From Fodinicurvata fenggangensis DSM 21160 (GTDB lineage Bacteria > Pseudomonadota > Alphaproteobacteria > Kiloniellales > DSM-21159), in assembly GCF_000686045.1 (NCBI RefSeq), contig NZ_JMLV01000007.1, positions 107,683 through 171,682 on the forward strand: DNA of 64,000 nt, given 5' to 3'. Below are positions 56,599 through 64,000 of the stretch, piece after piece. The translations under genes and the position numbers were made by a program. Under the pieces are notes generated by a model. The model searched no databases, had not been told where the DNA came from, and saw only the letters and a list, made by a program, of their open reading frames with translations. Position 1 is the first letter of the stretch; every line of letters starts with the position of its first letter.

Positions 56599-57846
56599 AT
56601 GACCAGAATGAACAAAGAGCTGATTCAGCGTTGGCAGCAATCCTGCGTTGAAAAACGATTGAAGGATCGACGCGTTCTGTTGTTGGCCGGGGCGCGTCAG
56701 TGCGGCAAGACCACGCTTGCACGCAGCCTGCACGGCGCGGACACGGAATACCGGACTCTCGACAACCCCAATATCTGTGCTGCCGCACTTGAGGATCCGA
56801 TCAGCTTTGTGCATCACGACGCGCAGACACTGATCATCGATGAAATCCAGCGTGCACCTGCACTTCTTTCGGCAATCAAACTTATGGTGGATCAGGACCT
56901 CCGGCCAGGCCAGTTTCTATTAACCGGTTCCACCAACCTGTCCGCCATACCTCAGGTCCAGGAATCCCTGGCAGGCCGAATTGCCAGAATTCGCTTGAGA
57001 CCCTTCACCCAGGCCGAGCGCATAGGAACGGCTCCGCATTTTCTTCACAATGCCTTCAACATGAATTTGCCAAAGAAAGTCCCACCGATCAGCCGTGAGC
57101 AGATTGGCAATCTCGCATTCATGGGCGGTTATCCGGAGGCTCTTGGGCTTGATAAAAGCGGACGGCAGGAATGGCACCAGGACTACATCAGAGCTCTTCT
57201 GGACCGCGACCTTGCCGATATAGCGCGCATCCACCGCCACGATGCCATGCGCCGGCTGGTAGAAATCGTCGCGGCATGGTCCTCCAAGTTGTTGACGATC
57301 GCGGATATCGCCTCCGGCCTCTCAATCAAACGCCCCACAGTAGAGAGCTATCTCGCGGCACTCGAAGCACTTTATCTTGTCGATCGTGTCCCTGCCTGGA
57401 CAAAGACCGATTACGAGCGCGTTGGAAAACAGGATAAGCTGTTCATGTCGGATAGCGGTCTTATGGCAAGTATTCTGAATTGGCGCATGGAGCAGGTTCA
57501 GTATGATGCTGACCGTATTGGCAAGCTGGTAGAAACCTTCATCTATAACGAACTTGCGGCATTGAGCGATCTGGAAGAGGACTATCGGCTGTACCATTAC
57601 CGCGATCGCCAACAGCACGAGATCGATTTCCTGGTGGAACGACAATCAGACGGTGCACTTCTGGGTATAGAGGTAAAATCTTCTGCTACCTTGAGTAAAA
57701 ACGCCTTCAAGAGTTTGCGCTGGTTTCGCGATAACATTGCCGGCGAACGCGCTTTTATTGGGCTCGTCCTCTATTCCGGAGACCAGGTACTGAATTTCGG
57801 CGACCATCTGCAGGCCTTGCCTCACAGTGCAGTCTGGGCGGAATGA
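56599..57846 (+). CDS. AAA ATPase with winged helix and DUF4143 nuclease-like C-terminus
   Basis: 415 residues. P-loop VLLLAGARQCGKTTLARSLH, Walker B AQTLIIDEIQRAPALLSAIK and sensor QFLLTGSTNLSAIP. The middle has a winged helix (LTIADIASGLSIKRPTVESY) and then the DUF4143 domain with the PD-(D/E)XK-like triad HEIDFLVERQ and LLGIEVKSSATLSK. Function of this large family is unknown; association with mobile or defence genes is frequent. The repeat array lies immediately upstream and may be its own binding site. Start ATG 56599 or 56608. Confidence 0.9.
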   Translation: MTRMNKELIQRWQQSCVEKRLKDRRVLLLAGARQCGKTTLARSLHGADTEYRTLDNPNICAAALEDPISFVHHDAQTLIIDEIQRAPALLSAIKLMVDQDLRPGQFLLTGSTNLSAIPQVQESLAGRIARIRLRPFTQAERIGTAPHFLHNAFNMNLPKKVPPISREQIGNLAFMGGYPEALGLDKSGRQEWHQDYIRALLDRDLADIARIHRHDAMRRLVEIVAAWSSKLLTIADIASGLSIKRPTVESYLAALEALYLVDRVPAWTKTDYERVGKQDKLFMSDSGLMASILNWRMEQVQYDADRIGKLVETFIYNELAALSDLEEDYRLYHYRDRQQHEIDFLVERQSDGALLGIEVKSSATLSKNAFKSLRWFRDNIAGERAFIGLVLYSGDQVLNFGDHLQALPHSAVWAE

Positions 57847-57937
57847 CCCTACATTCTGCCGGACAAGGTGTCTGGTGGCATGGATACACGCGTACAGCGC
57901 GTCCGGAACATGCCGGTACTTGCCAATGGCAGCGCCT

Positions 57938-58079
57938 GGGCCAGGGCGCTTCGAGGCGCCCCCTTGCGGGAGCACACCTCAGCGCGAGGGAATTTTCTAT
58001 TTTGATTCAATACTTTAGGACTAGCCTCATGTTGAGGTGCGGAGTGCGAAAGCGCGAAGCCTCGAAACAGCCTTGGCAC
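57938..58079. repeat. Twin-palindrome intergenic repeat, copy 2
   Basis: Left arm CGCTTCGAGGCGCCCCCTTG ..., AT-rich centre AATTTTCTATTTTGATTCAA ..., right arm CTCATGTTGAGGTGCGGAGT ... CTCGAAACAGCCTTGGCACA. Same architecture as copies 1 and 3, more diverged in the centre. It occupies most of the 352-bp gap between the ATPase and ClC genes. Confidence 0.75.
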
Positions 58080-58198
58080 AGGTGGATTGCCCCGCTCGCC
58101 AGCATCCCACCCGGAAACTACAAGGAAATGTTGGGCAATCGGCGTTGAAAGCGGCATACTGCCCGCCACAAGGGGAGGCGTTCGAGCGGGGGTTCGCA

Positions 58199-59914
58199 AT
58201 GCAGGCGCTCTACCGCATCACGGTTCTGGCGCTGCTCAGTATCGCGATCGGCACTTTGGCATCGTTGGCCGCCATCGGCTTCGTGGAGCTGGTGGCCTGG
58301 CTGAACGACCTGCTGCTTGTCGCCCCGCGTGCGCGGATCATCTGGGAAACCAGGCCGCTGCTGGTCATGGCGGCGACCATCCTGGCGCCGACGCTGGGCG
58401 GACTGATCGTGGGACTCATGCTCGCGCGTCTGACTTCGCAGGGCCGCGGCTTCACGCCGCCGGATGCCATCCTGGCCGTACAGACACGCACCTCGATGCC
58501 GTCCTTTCGCGACGGTCTGGTCTCCAGCCTGGCGGCGGCACTGTCCCTGGGGGCCGGCGCCTCCGTCGGACAGTACGGCCCCATGGCCTACATGGGCGCA
58601 CAGATCGGCGCACTGGGCGCCCGCCTGAACCTGGGCATCGCCCACCTGCAGGGGGTCGCCATCGGCTGTGGCGTCGCAGCCGCCATCTCCACCGCCTTCA
58701 ACGCCCCCATTGCCGGGCTGGTCTTCGCACACGAGGTCATCCTGCGGCACTATTCCCTGCGCGCCTTTGCGCCAACCACGGTGGCGGCGGCAACCGGCTA
58801 TGTCTTCGCCAATGTGGTTTTCGAGCATGAGCCTCTGTTCACCGTCGCCTTCGAAGGCGTCAAGCACAGCTATGAATTCGTCTTCTTCGCCCTCGAGGGC
58901 ATTCTCTGCGCCTTCATCGCAATCGCCTTCATGCAGCTGATCCTTGCCTGCCAGAATCTTTCGGGCCGCATGTCCCTGCCCTTCGCCTTCCGGCCCATGC
59001 TGGCGGGTCTGGCCGTGGGCCTGGTGGCCCTTGAGCTGCCCGAGGTCATGGGCATCGGCTACGAGGCGCTGCGCTTCGCCACGATCGAGGGCGCCTTCGC
59101 CGGCCACGAACTGGCCCTGCTGGTGGTGGCCAAGATTGTCCTGACCGCGCTCTGCCTCGGCTTCGGCTTTCCCGGCGGCGTCTTCAGTCCCTCGCTGCTG
59201 ATCGGCATCCTCTTCGGGGCGCTCTTCGGCATGATCGTCGCGCAGTTCTCGCCCTTTGATACCTCGGGCATCGTCGTCTATGCGATCTGCGGCATGATGG
59301 CGGTGACCAGCCCTGTCATCGGCGCGCCGCTGACCACCATCATCGTCGTCTTCGAGCTGACGCGCAGCTACCCGCTGACCATCGCCGCCATGGTGTCGGT
59401 GGTCTTTGCCAACCTGGTCGCCTTCCGCCTGTTCGGGCGGTCGATCTTCGACGTGCAACTGCTGAAGCGGGGCTGCGACCTGGCCCGGGGACGGGACGGC
59501 GCGATCCTGTCCCACACCTACCTGACCGATTACATGGTCAAGGAATTCCCCCGCTGCGACCGGCAGGACCGATTGGGCGACCTGCGTGCGCGCCTGTGCG
59601 AACAAAGCTGGGACAGCCTTTTCGTCACCGATTCCGCAGGCCAGTATCTGGGCACGCTCACGGCACGCCATATCCTGGCGCAGGATCCCGAGTGCACGGC
59701 CGAACAGGCCTGCGTGCGCAGCCCCGTGATCTTCGACGAAACCACCAGCATCCGCGCGGCGATGGACAACCTGGTCGACTTCCTGGGGGAAGCCGCTCCC
59801 GTTGTCTCCTCGCAGGACGGACGCCTCATCGGCGTGGCGCCGGAGGGCGTGGTCATCAGCGCCTATCTGGACATTTCCCGGGAATTGCGGAGGGAGGAAA
59901 ATGAAGCGGCCTGA
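58199..59914 (+). CDS. ClC-family chloride channel/transporter with CBS domains
   Basis: 571 residues: a ClC membrane domain of about 440 residues and a CBS pair (MVKEFPRCDRQDRLGDLRAR, SPVIFDETTSIRAAMDNLVD). The selectivity loops are unusual: RGFTPPDAILAV instead of GSGIPE, and GASVGQYGPMAYMG where GREGP carries the gating glutamate. The third loop GFGFPGGVFSPSLLIG is conserved. Without the gating Glu proton coupling is unlikely. ATG at 58199 is preceded by CGGGGGTT. It overlaps the downstream binding-protein gene by 14 bp. Confidence 0.9.
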   Translation: MQALYRITVLALLSIAIGTLASLAAIGFVELVAWLNDLLLVAPRARIIWETRPLLVMAATILAPTLGGLIVGLMLARLTSQGRGFTPPDAILAVQTRTSMPSFRDGLVSSLAAALSLGAGASVGQYGPMAYMGAQIGALGARLNLGIAHLQGVAIGCGVAAAISTAFNAPIAGLVFAHEVILRHYSLRAFAPTTVAAATGYVFANVVFEHEPLFTVAFEGVKHSYEFVFFALEGILCAFIAIAFMQLILACQNLSGRMSLPFAFRPMLAGLAVGLVALELPEVMGIGYEALRFATIEGAFAGHELALLVVAKIVLTALCLGFGFPGGVFSPSLLIGILFGALFGMIVAQFSPFDTSGIVVYAICGMMAVTSPVIGAPLTTIIVVFELTRSYPLTIAAMVSVVFANLVAFRLFGRSIFDVQLLKRGCDLARGRDGAILSHTYLTDYMVKEFPRCDRQDRLGDLRARLCEQSWDSLFVTDSAGQYLGTLTARHILAQDPECTAEQACVRSPVIFDETTSIRAAMDNLVDFLGEAAPVVSSQDGRLIGVAPEGVVISAYLDISRELRREENEAA

Positions 59915-61022
59915 AGCCGTGCCGGCCCTGGTTCTGGGGCTCCTCCTTGTCCCTGCCGTCGGCCTTGCGGCCGAGGACGAGACCCTGACCGTGGTCTCCT
60001 GGGGCGGCGTTTACGAGGAAAGCCAGCGCATCGCCTACTTCGATCCCTTCGAAGAGGAAACCGGCGTCGAGGTCAAGGTGGTGCAGTACGAGGGCGAACT
60101 GTCGGACCTGCGCGCGGAGCTGGAGAACGGCGAAACGGAGTGGGACGTCATCGACCTGGTCTCCGCCCATGCCCGCCGTGGCTGCAGCGAGGGACTGCTG
60201 CGCCCCATCGATCCCGACATCCTGCCGCCCGCGCCCGACGGCACGCCGGCGCGCGAGGATTTCATCGAGGGGGCGCTGCTGCCCTGTGCGGTGGTGCAGC
60301 TGGTCTTCTCCACCGTCGTTGCCTATGACGAGCGCGCCTTTCCCGGCGAAAAGCCCACGAAGATCGAGGACCTGTTCGATACCGAGCGCTTCCCGGGCAA
60401 GCGCGCCTTGCGCAAGATGCCGGGCGCCATCCTGGAATGGGCACTGCTGTCCTATGGCGTGCCCCGCTCCCAGCTCTACGACCTGCTCAGCACCCGGCGC
60501 GGCATGGACCTGGCCTTCCGCCAGCTGCAGGACATTCGCGAGGACATCGTCTGGTGGCAGGACCCCTCCGAACCCGCACGCCTGCTGGCCGAGGGCGAGG
60601 TTGCCATGGCCAGCGGCTTCAACGGCCGCTTCTTCGAAGAACGCACCCAGGGCAGCCCCATTTCGATCATCTGGGACAACCAGATCCTGGATTACGACGC
60701 CTGGGCCATTCCCGCCAACAGCGACCAGCCCGAACTGGCGGAGCAGTTCATCGCCTTCGCCACCCGGCCCGAGCGCATGGCCGAACAGGTCCGCCACATT
60801 CCCTATGGTCCCTCGCGGCACTCGGCCATGCGGCACCTGGGCCTGGACGAGCGCACACTGGCCCCCATCACCTCGCAGCTGCCCACGGCAGAGCACCACC
60901 TGGGCACCGCGATCTGGGAGGACAGCGAATGGTACGCCCGCACCGAAGCCTTCCGCCAACGCCTGTTCGACAACTGGCTGGCGGAAGGCGATCCCTTCAC
61001 CGACAGCGAGGGGGGAAGCTGA
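59901..61022 (+). CDS. PotD/PotF-like polyamine-type periplasmic binding protein (orphan)
   Basis: 373 residues. Signal peptide to VGLAAEDE. TLTVVSWGGVYEESQRIAYF and DPFEEETGVEVKVVQYEGEL start a spermidine/putrescine-type binding fold. The pocket region includes TEWDVIDLVSAHARRGCSEG, IWDNQILDYDAWAIPANSDQ and QVRHIPYGPSRHSAM. No permease or ATPase genes adjoin, so it is an orphan or uses a distant transporter. GGGAGGAAA precedes the ATG, which lies inside the ClC gene. Confidence 0.88.
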   Translation: MKRPEAVPALVLGLLLVPAVGLAAEDETLTVVSWGGVYEESQRIAYFDPFEEETGVEVKVVQYEGELSDLRAELENGETEWDVIDLVSAHARRGCSEGLLRPIDPDILPPAPDGTPAREDFIEGALLPCAVVQLVFSTVVAYDERAFPGEKPTKIEDLFDTERFPGKRALRKMPGAILEWALLSYGVPRSQLYDLLSTRRGMDLAFRQLQDIREDIVWWQDPSEPARLLAEGEVAMASGFNGRFFEERTQGSPISIIWDNQILDYDAWAIPANSDQPELAEQFIAFATRPERMAEQVRHIPYGPSRHSAMRHLGLDERTLAPITSQLPTAEHHLGTAIWEDSEWYARTEAFRQRLFDNWLAEGDPFTDSEGGS

Positions 61023-61028
61023 ACCCGC

Positions 61029-61430
61029 CTATTCCGCGGCCACGCGCGGGGCCGAAACCCGCGCCGGACCGGTAAAGGCGATCACGGCAAAGAGGATGGC
61101 GCCGGCGAAGACCAGCAGCGCGCTGAAGACCACCACGGGCTCCAGCTCCGGCCGGCCGCGCAGCATCAGGTAGAGCATGGGCCCCATCAGCACCACGCCG
61201 GCGACATAGACGCCGTACTGCACCCTGGCCAGCCGCCGCTCAGCCTGCGATGGGTTCAGTGCGAAGTAGCCGGCGAACAGCGCCGGCGTCACCCAGCCCA
61301 GCAGGTTGACATGGGCATGGGCGGCCAGGGTGCTGTGATCATGCGTGGCCGCCATTTGCAACCCCATGAGGATCCCCACCAGCAGGAAGACGGCCGCCGT
61401 TCGGAAGTACAGCAACGAGATGAAAGGCAT
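61029..61430 (-). CDS. Small membrane protein with haem-copper-oxidase-like HAHVNLLGW motif
   Basis: 133 residues with four helices. The second helix carries AAHAHVNLLGWVTPALFAGY, resembling the His-containing helix of cbb3/NorB-type oxidases and a group of small CcoN-like proteins. A haem-binding or sensing role is possible but unproven. Start ATG 61430 is preceded by TAGGAGGGTTCG (GGAGGG). Convergent with the binding-protein gene. Confidence 0.72.
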   Translation of the reverse strand: MPFISLLYFRTAAVFLLVGILMGLQMAATHDHSTLAAHAHVNLLGWVTPALFAGYFALNPSQAERRLARVQYGVYVAGVVLMGPMLYLMLRGRPELEPVVVFSALLVFAGAILFAVIAFTGPARVSAPRVAAE

Positions 61431-61563
61431 CGAACCCTCCTATACGGTGCGGCCTTCTTGATCGGGGCCGCATGAACAATCTGCTATACACCAACCGCAA
61501 CTGCTGTCTACTGCTCCCGACGGGGTACACTCTTCCTCTCAAGCGCTGCCTGCGGCACTGCCG

Positions 61564-61701
61564 GTGCCGGGCTGCTTCGAAGCTCGACTTGTCGGTCGAG
61601 CACTTCAGCATGAGGATGTTTTTTTGTTTACTATCAGCAAGTTAAAGAAACCCTCATGTTGAGGCGCACCCCGCAAGGGGTGCCTCGAAACACCTTTGCA
61701 C
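61564..61701. repeat. Twin-palindrome intergenic repeat, copy 3
   Basis: Left arm CTGCTTCGAAGCTCGACTTG ... CTTCAGCATGAGG, centre GTTTTTTTGTTTACTATCAG followed by CAAGTTAAAGAAA, right arm CTCATGTTGAGGCGCACCCC ... CTCGAAACACCTTTGCACA. The centre closely matches copy 1. It fills part of the 428-bp gap 61431-61858; nothing else is evident there. Confidence 0.8.
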
Positions 61702-61858
61702 AGATGGCAAGGCCAAGCGCCTGCCTACAGCACTGCTCCCAAAACGCCGGCCATGCAGTTGCCACAACCCCCGTGCGCGCAGCCCGGCCATTGTTTCATC
61801 CCGCGGCCATGCCAAACTGCAAGGTACGAGTCCCTTATATCCAACCCGGCGGAGCATC

Positions 61859-62854
61859 ATGACGGCTTACTCCATTCTCGACCTCGCACCCATCGTCGAA
61901 GGCGGCGACGCGGCGCAGTCCTTTGCCAACACGCGCGACCTGGCCCAGCATGCCGAGCGCTGGGGCTACAATCGCTACTGGCTGGCCGAACACCACTCCA
62001 TGCCGGGCATCGCCTCTGCCGCCACATCGGTGGTCATCGGCCATGTGGCCCAGGCCACCTCGACCATCCGGGTGGGCGCCGGCGGCATCATGCTGCCCAA
62101 TCATGCGCCGCTGGTGATCGCCGAGCAGTTTGGTACGCTGGAATCCCTCTACCCCGGACGCATCGACCTGGGCCTGGGCCGCGCGCCCGGCTCGGACCAG
62201 ACCACGGCGCGCGCCCTGCGCCGCAACCTGGACAGCGATCCCAACGCCTTCCCCCACGATGTGCAGGAGCTGCAGGCCTACTTCGCCGATCCCCAGCCGG
62301 GCCAGAAAGTGGTCGCGGTGCCCGGCGCCGGGCTGAACGTACCCATCTGGATCCTGGGCTCCAGCCTTTTCGGCGCGCAGCTGGCGGCCGCGCTGGGCCT
62401 GCCCTATGCCTTCGCCTCGCACTTCGCGCCGGGCGAGATGATGAACGCCATCGACATCTACCGCAGCCGCTTCCAGCCGTCGGCACAGCTCGACCGGCCC
62501 TATGTCATGCTGGGCCTGAACCTCTTTGCCGCCGACAGCGACGAGCAGGCCAACCTGCTTTTCACCTCGCTGCAGCAGGCCTTCGTGGCCCTGCGCAAGG
62601 GCCGTCCGGGGCCGCTGCCGGCACCCGACGCCCGCTTCCTGGAGCAGGTCGAGGGCCCGGCCCGCGAGATGCTGGACCATGCGCTGGCCTGCACCGCCGT
62701 GGGCAACCCCGACAGCGTGAAGGCACAGATCCGGCAGTTTCTGGAGAGCACCCGGGCCGACGAGTTGATGCTGACCGGCCAGATTCACGACCACACGGCA
62801 CGGCTGCGCAGCTTCGAGATCGGCGCCCAGGTCATGGCGGAACTGACCGCCTGA
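61859..62854 (+). CDS. LLM-class (luciferase-like) flavin monooxygenase, MsnO8-type
   Basis: 331 residues. [20 protein letters not shown] followed by [20 protein letters not shown] matches this family. Conserved flavin-region blocks follow: [40 protein letters not shown] and [20 protein letters not shown]. Uses reduced flavin with O2; substrate unknown. ATG at 61859. The ynfA reading frame starts 16 bp after its stop. Confidence 0.93.
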   Translation: MTAYSILDLAPIVEGGDAAQSFANTRDLAQHAERWGYNRYWLAEHHSMPGIASAATSVVIGHVAQATSTIRVGAGGIMLPNHAPLVIAEQFGTLESLYPGRIDLGLGRAPGSDQTTARALRRNLDSDPNAFPHDVQELQAYFADPQPGQKVVAVPGAGLNVPIWILGSSLFGAQLAAALGLPYAFASHFAPGEMMNAIDIYRSRFQPSAQLDRPYVMLGLNLFAADSDEQANLLFTSLQQAFVALRKGRPGPLPAPDARFLEQVEGPAREMLDHALACTAVGNPDSVKAQIRQFLESTRADELMLTGQIHDHTARLRSFEIGAQVMAELTA

Positions 62855-62870
62855 AGCAGGAGGCGCCTCC

Positions 62871-63197
62871 TTGGGGACCCTTCCGGCCTATGTCCTGGCC
62901 GCCTTTGCCGGGATCGGCGGCTGCTTTGCCTTCTGAGCCTGGCTGCGCCTGGATCGCTCGGCACTGTGGCTGGTTCCCGGCCTGGCCTGCCTGGCCCTCT
63001 TCGCCTGAGTGCTCACCCGCATCGACGCCGATTTCGCCGGCCGCGCCTATGCCGCCTATGGCGGTATCTACATCCTCTCCTCGCTGGCCTGGATGTGGGC
63101 GGTCGAAGGCGTCCGGCCCGGCCGCTGGGATGTGATCGGTGCAGCCACCTGCATCCTCGACGCCCTGATCATCCTCTTCGGCTCGCGCCAGCCCTGA
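62871..63197 (+). pseudogene. ynfA: YnfA-family membrane protein with two in-frame TGA codons
   Basis: A full-length 108-codon YnfA frame starting with TTG at 62871 (AGGAGGCG upstream). Four-helix sequence includes [58 protein letters not shown] and [23 protein letters not shown] occurs at codons 22 (62934-62936) and 46 (63006-63008), exactly where YnfA of E. coli has Trp (CFLPWLW; LFVWLL). Both would arise from TGG by one change each. No other lesions are seen. Confidence 0.85.
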
Positions 63198-63236
63198 TCG
63201 TTTAAAGGTCTGACGCCCCCTTCACGGAGTCAATCT

Positions 63237-63743
63237 TCACCCCCGCCCCGCCCGGCAGCGCCACCACAGCAGTCCGAAGCCGATCAGCGGGATCAGGATG
63301 TCGCTATAGAAGATCACGCCGGCATTGCCGGGGGCGAAGTTGCCCGCCGTGATCATCTGATAAACATGGCCGCCGGCCGCGCCCCAGAGGAAGCAGGCCG
63401 GTCCCACCACGGCCGCCAGGCGCAGGCCGAAGCCGCCGCGCCAGGCCAGGAAGCCCACCACGGCAAAGCCCAGGCTGGCGAACCCCACCTCGGCCTGGAA
63501 GGGGCTGTCCGCCCAGCCGATGAAAGCGGCCGCCATGGCGCCGAAGAAGACATGCATGACGAAGTTGTAGAAGAAACTGACCCCGATCGAGAAGAACAGG
63601 AACCAGGCCAGCAGCTTTTCCGCCACATCTTCACGCGTTGGCGGCTTCTTCATGCGCAGCAGCGCCACGCCCGCAACCACAAGGCCCAGCACGAAGAAGC
63701 TCAGCGTGAAGTTGGACAGGATGAACGTGATTGCGGCTTCCAT
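63237..63743 (-). CDS. DUF6790-like four-helix membrane protein
   Basis: 168 residues. Helices around FILSNFTLSFFVLGLVVAGV, AWFLFFSIGVSFFYNFVMHV, EVGFASLGFAVVGFLAW and SDILIPLIGFGLLWW, with the motif GHVYQMITAGNFAPGNAGVI near the C-terminus. This matches a family of uncharacterised inner-membrane proteins (DUF6790). GAGGAC precedes the ATG at 63743, better than the longer frame to 63776. Confidence 0.82.
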   Translation of the reverse strand: MEAAITFILSNFTLSFFVLGLVVAGVALLRMKKPPTREDVAEKLLAWFLFFSIGVSFFYNFVMHVFFGAMAAAFIGWADSPFQAEVGFASLGFAVVGFLAWRGGFGLRLAAVVGPACFLWGAAGGHVYQMITAGNFAPGNAGVIFYSDILIPLIGFGLLWWRCRAGRG

Positions 63744-63976
63744 GTCCTCGCACCCCCAAGTTGAAGACATCGCCAAACTACACCGCTTTCATCAAAAGCG
63801 CCAGCGGCCATGGTCCCGTCCCCTCACGCCGGAGACATGTCTAAAGGCCACAGCTTCAATGCAAGAATCTAGTTAAACTATTGATAATAAATAATAATCC
63901 TCACGCTGGAGACCTTTGCGCGGAAATCAGAGATGTGATTCAATTTTGGAATACACATTGCTGATTGGGGGCGGTT

Positions 63977-64000
63977 ATGGCGCAGAAATCGGTTGGTCAG
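63977..64000 (+). CDS. Possible start of the next gene (truncated by window end)
   Basis: ATGGCGCAGAAATCGGTTGG follows GGGGGCGGTT at a good spacing and stays open to the end (MAQKSVGQ). The preceding 63744-63976 is AT-rich and could hold its promoter; nothing else is identified there. Confidence 0.4.

Noticed and set aside
58118..59671. A 517-codon minus-strand frame opposite the ClC gene
   Set aside because: Antisense shadow of high-GC coding sequence; the plus strand has ClC and CBS motifs.
1..64000. tRNA, rRNA, integrase, transposase and plasmid origin
   Set aside because: I looked for these on both strands by eye and recognised none; a computational search (tRNAscan, Pfam) would be needed to exclude them.

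Overview
The window is GC-rich DNA with alphaproteobacterial gene content. Evidence includes a gene-transfer-agent (GTA) type head-tail cluster, a TupABC tungstate importer, a Tat-exported copper nitrite reductase, class I fumarase, a GTA-type 3TM holin and the CTCATGTTGAGG-type intergenic palindromes common in that class. A Rhodospirillales-like host is my best guess, from gene content only. No rRNA, tRNA, CRISPR array, integrase or transposase was recognised.

Layout. 1-7.7 kb is housekeeping and transport: the start of apt, a tungstate regulator divergent from tupBCA, a SHOCT protein, a DUF411 protein, a TrkH-type K+ transporter and an AlkX/YcaQ-like glycosylase. 7.7-12.6 kb is a metal-handling run: a Met-rich periplasmic protein behind a CueR-like operator, a DMT permease, a divergent CDF transporter, a cupredoxin, a His-rich secreted protein and a lipoprotein. 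12.8-15.4 kb has a RibD/DHFR-like reductase and two toxin-antitoxin (TA) modules, the second AT-rich.

15.6-38.8 kb is a GTA/HK97-like structural cluster on the minus strand: small terminase, large terminase, portal, fused protease-capsid, connectors, major tail protein, tail chaperones, tape measure, DUF2460, DUF2163, NlpC peptidase, tail hub, DUF2793, membrane protein, lysozyme and holin. It is interrupted by genes that are not virion genes: nirK between the two terminase genes, an orphan MazE-like antitoxin, a Spy-like periplasmic protein, an AT-rich lipoprotein/membrane-protein pair between near-identical direct repeats, and a His-tailed MFS exporter. The tail chaperone gene appears to use a lambda-type -1 slippery heptamer.

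38.9-42.5 kb is a defence patch: toxin-first TA, Mrr nuclease and AbiE. 42.5-47.1 kb is acyl-CoA metabolism (ligase, thiolase, acyl-CoA dehydrogenase remnant) with an M20 peptidase. 47.3-50.3 kb carries small hypothetical genes and a TetR/Acg operon with two operators. 50.4-51.0 kb is a HigBA module. 51.1-53.0 kb is a phage-style repressor divergent from two phage-like genes. The rest holds a DMT permease, fumarase, an AAA/DUF4143 ATPase behind four repeats with an exact 23-bp period, a ClC channel translationally overlapping a polyamine-type binding protein, a flavin monooxygenase, a ynfA gene with two TGA codons at tryptophan positions, and a DUF6790-like membrane protein. Three long twin-palindrome repeats lie at 48.1, 57.9 and 61.6 kb.

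Most promising leads: the 23-bp repeat array with its ATPase, the chaperone frameshift, the cargo-loaded GTA-like element, and the double-TGA ynfA.
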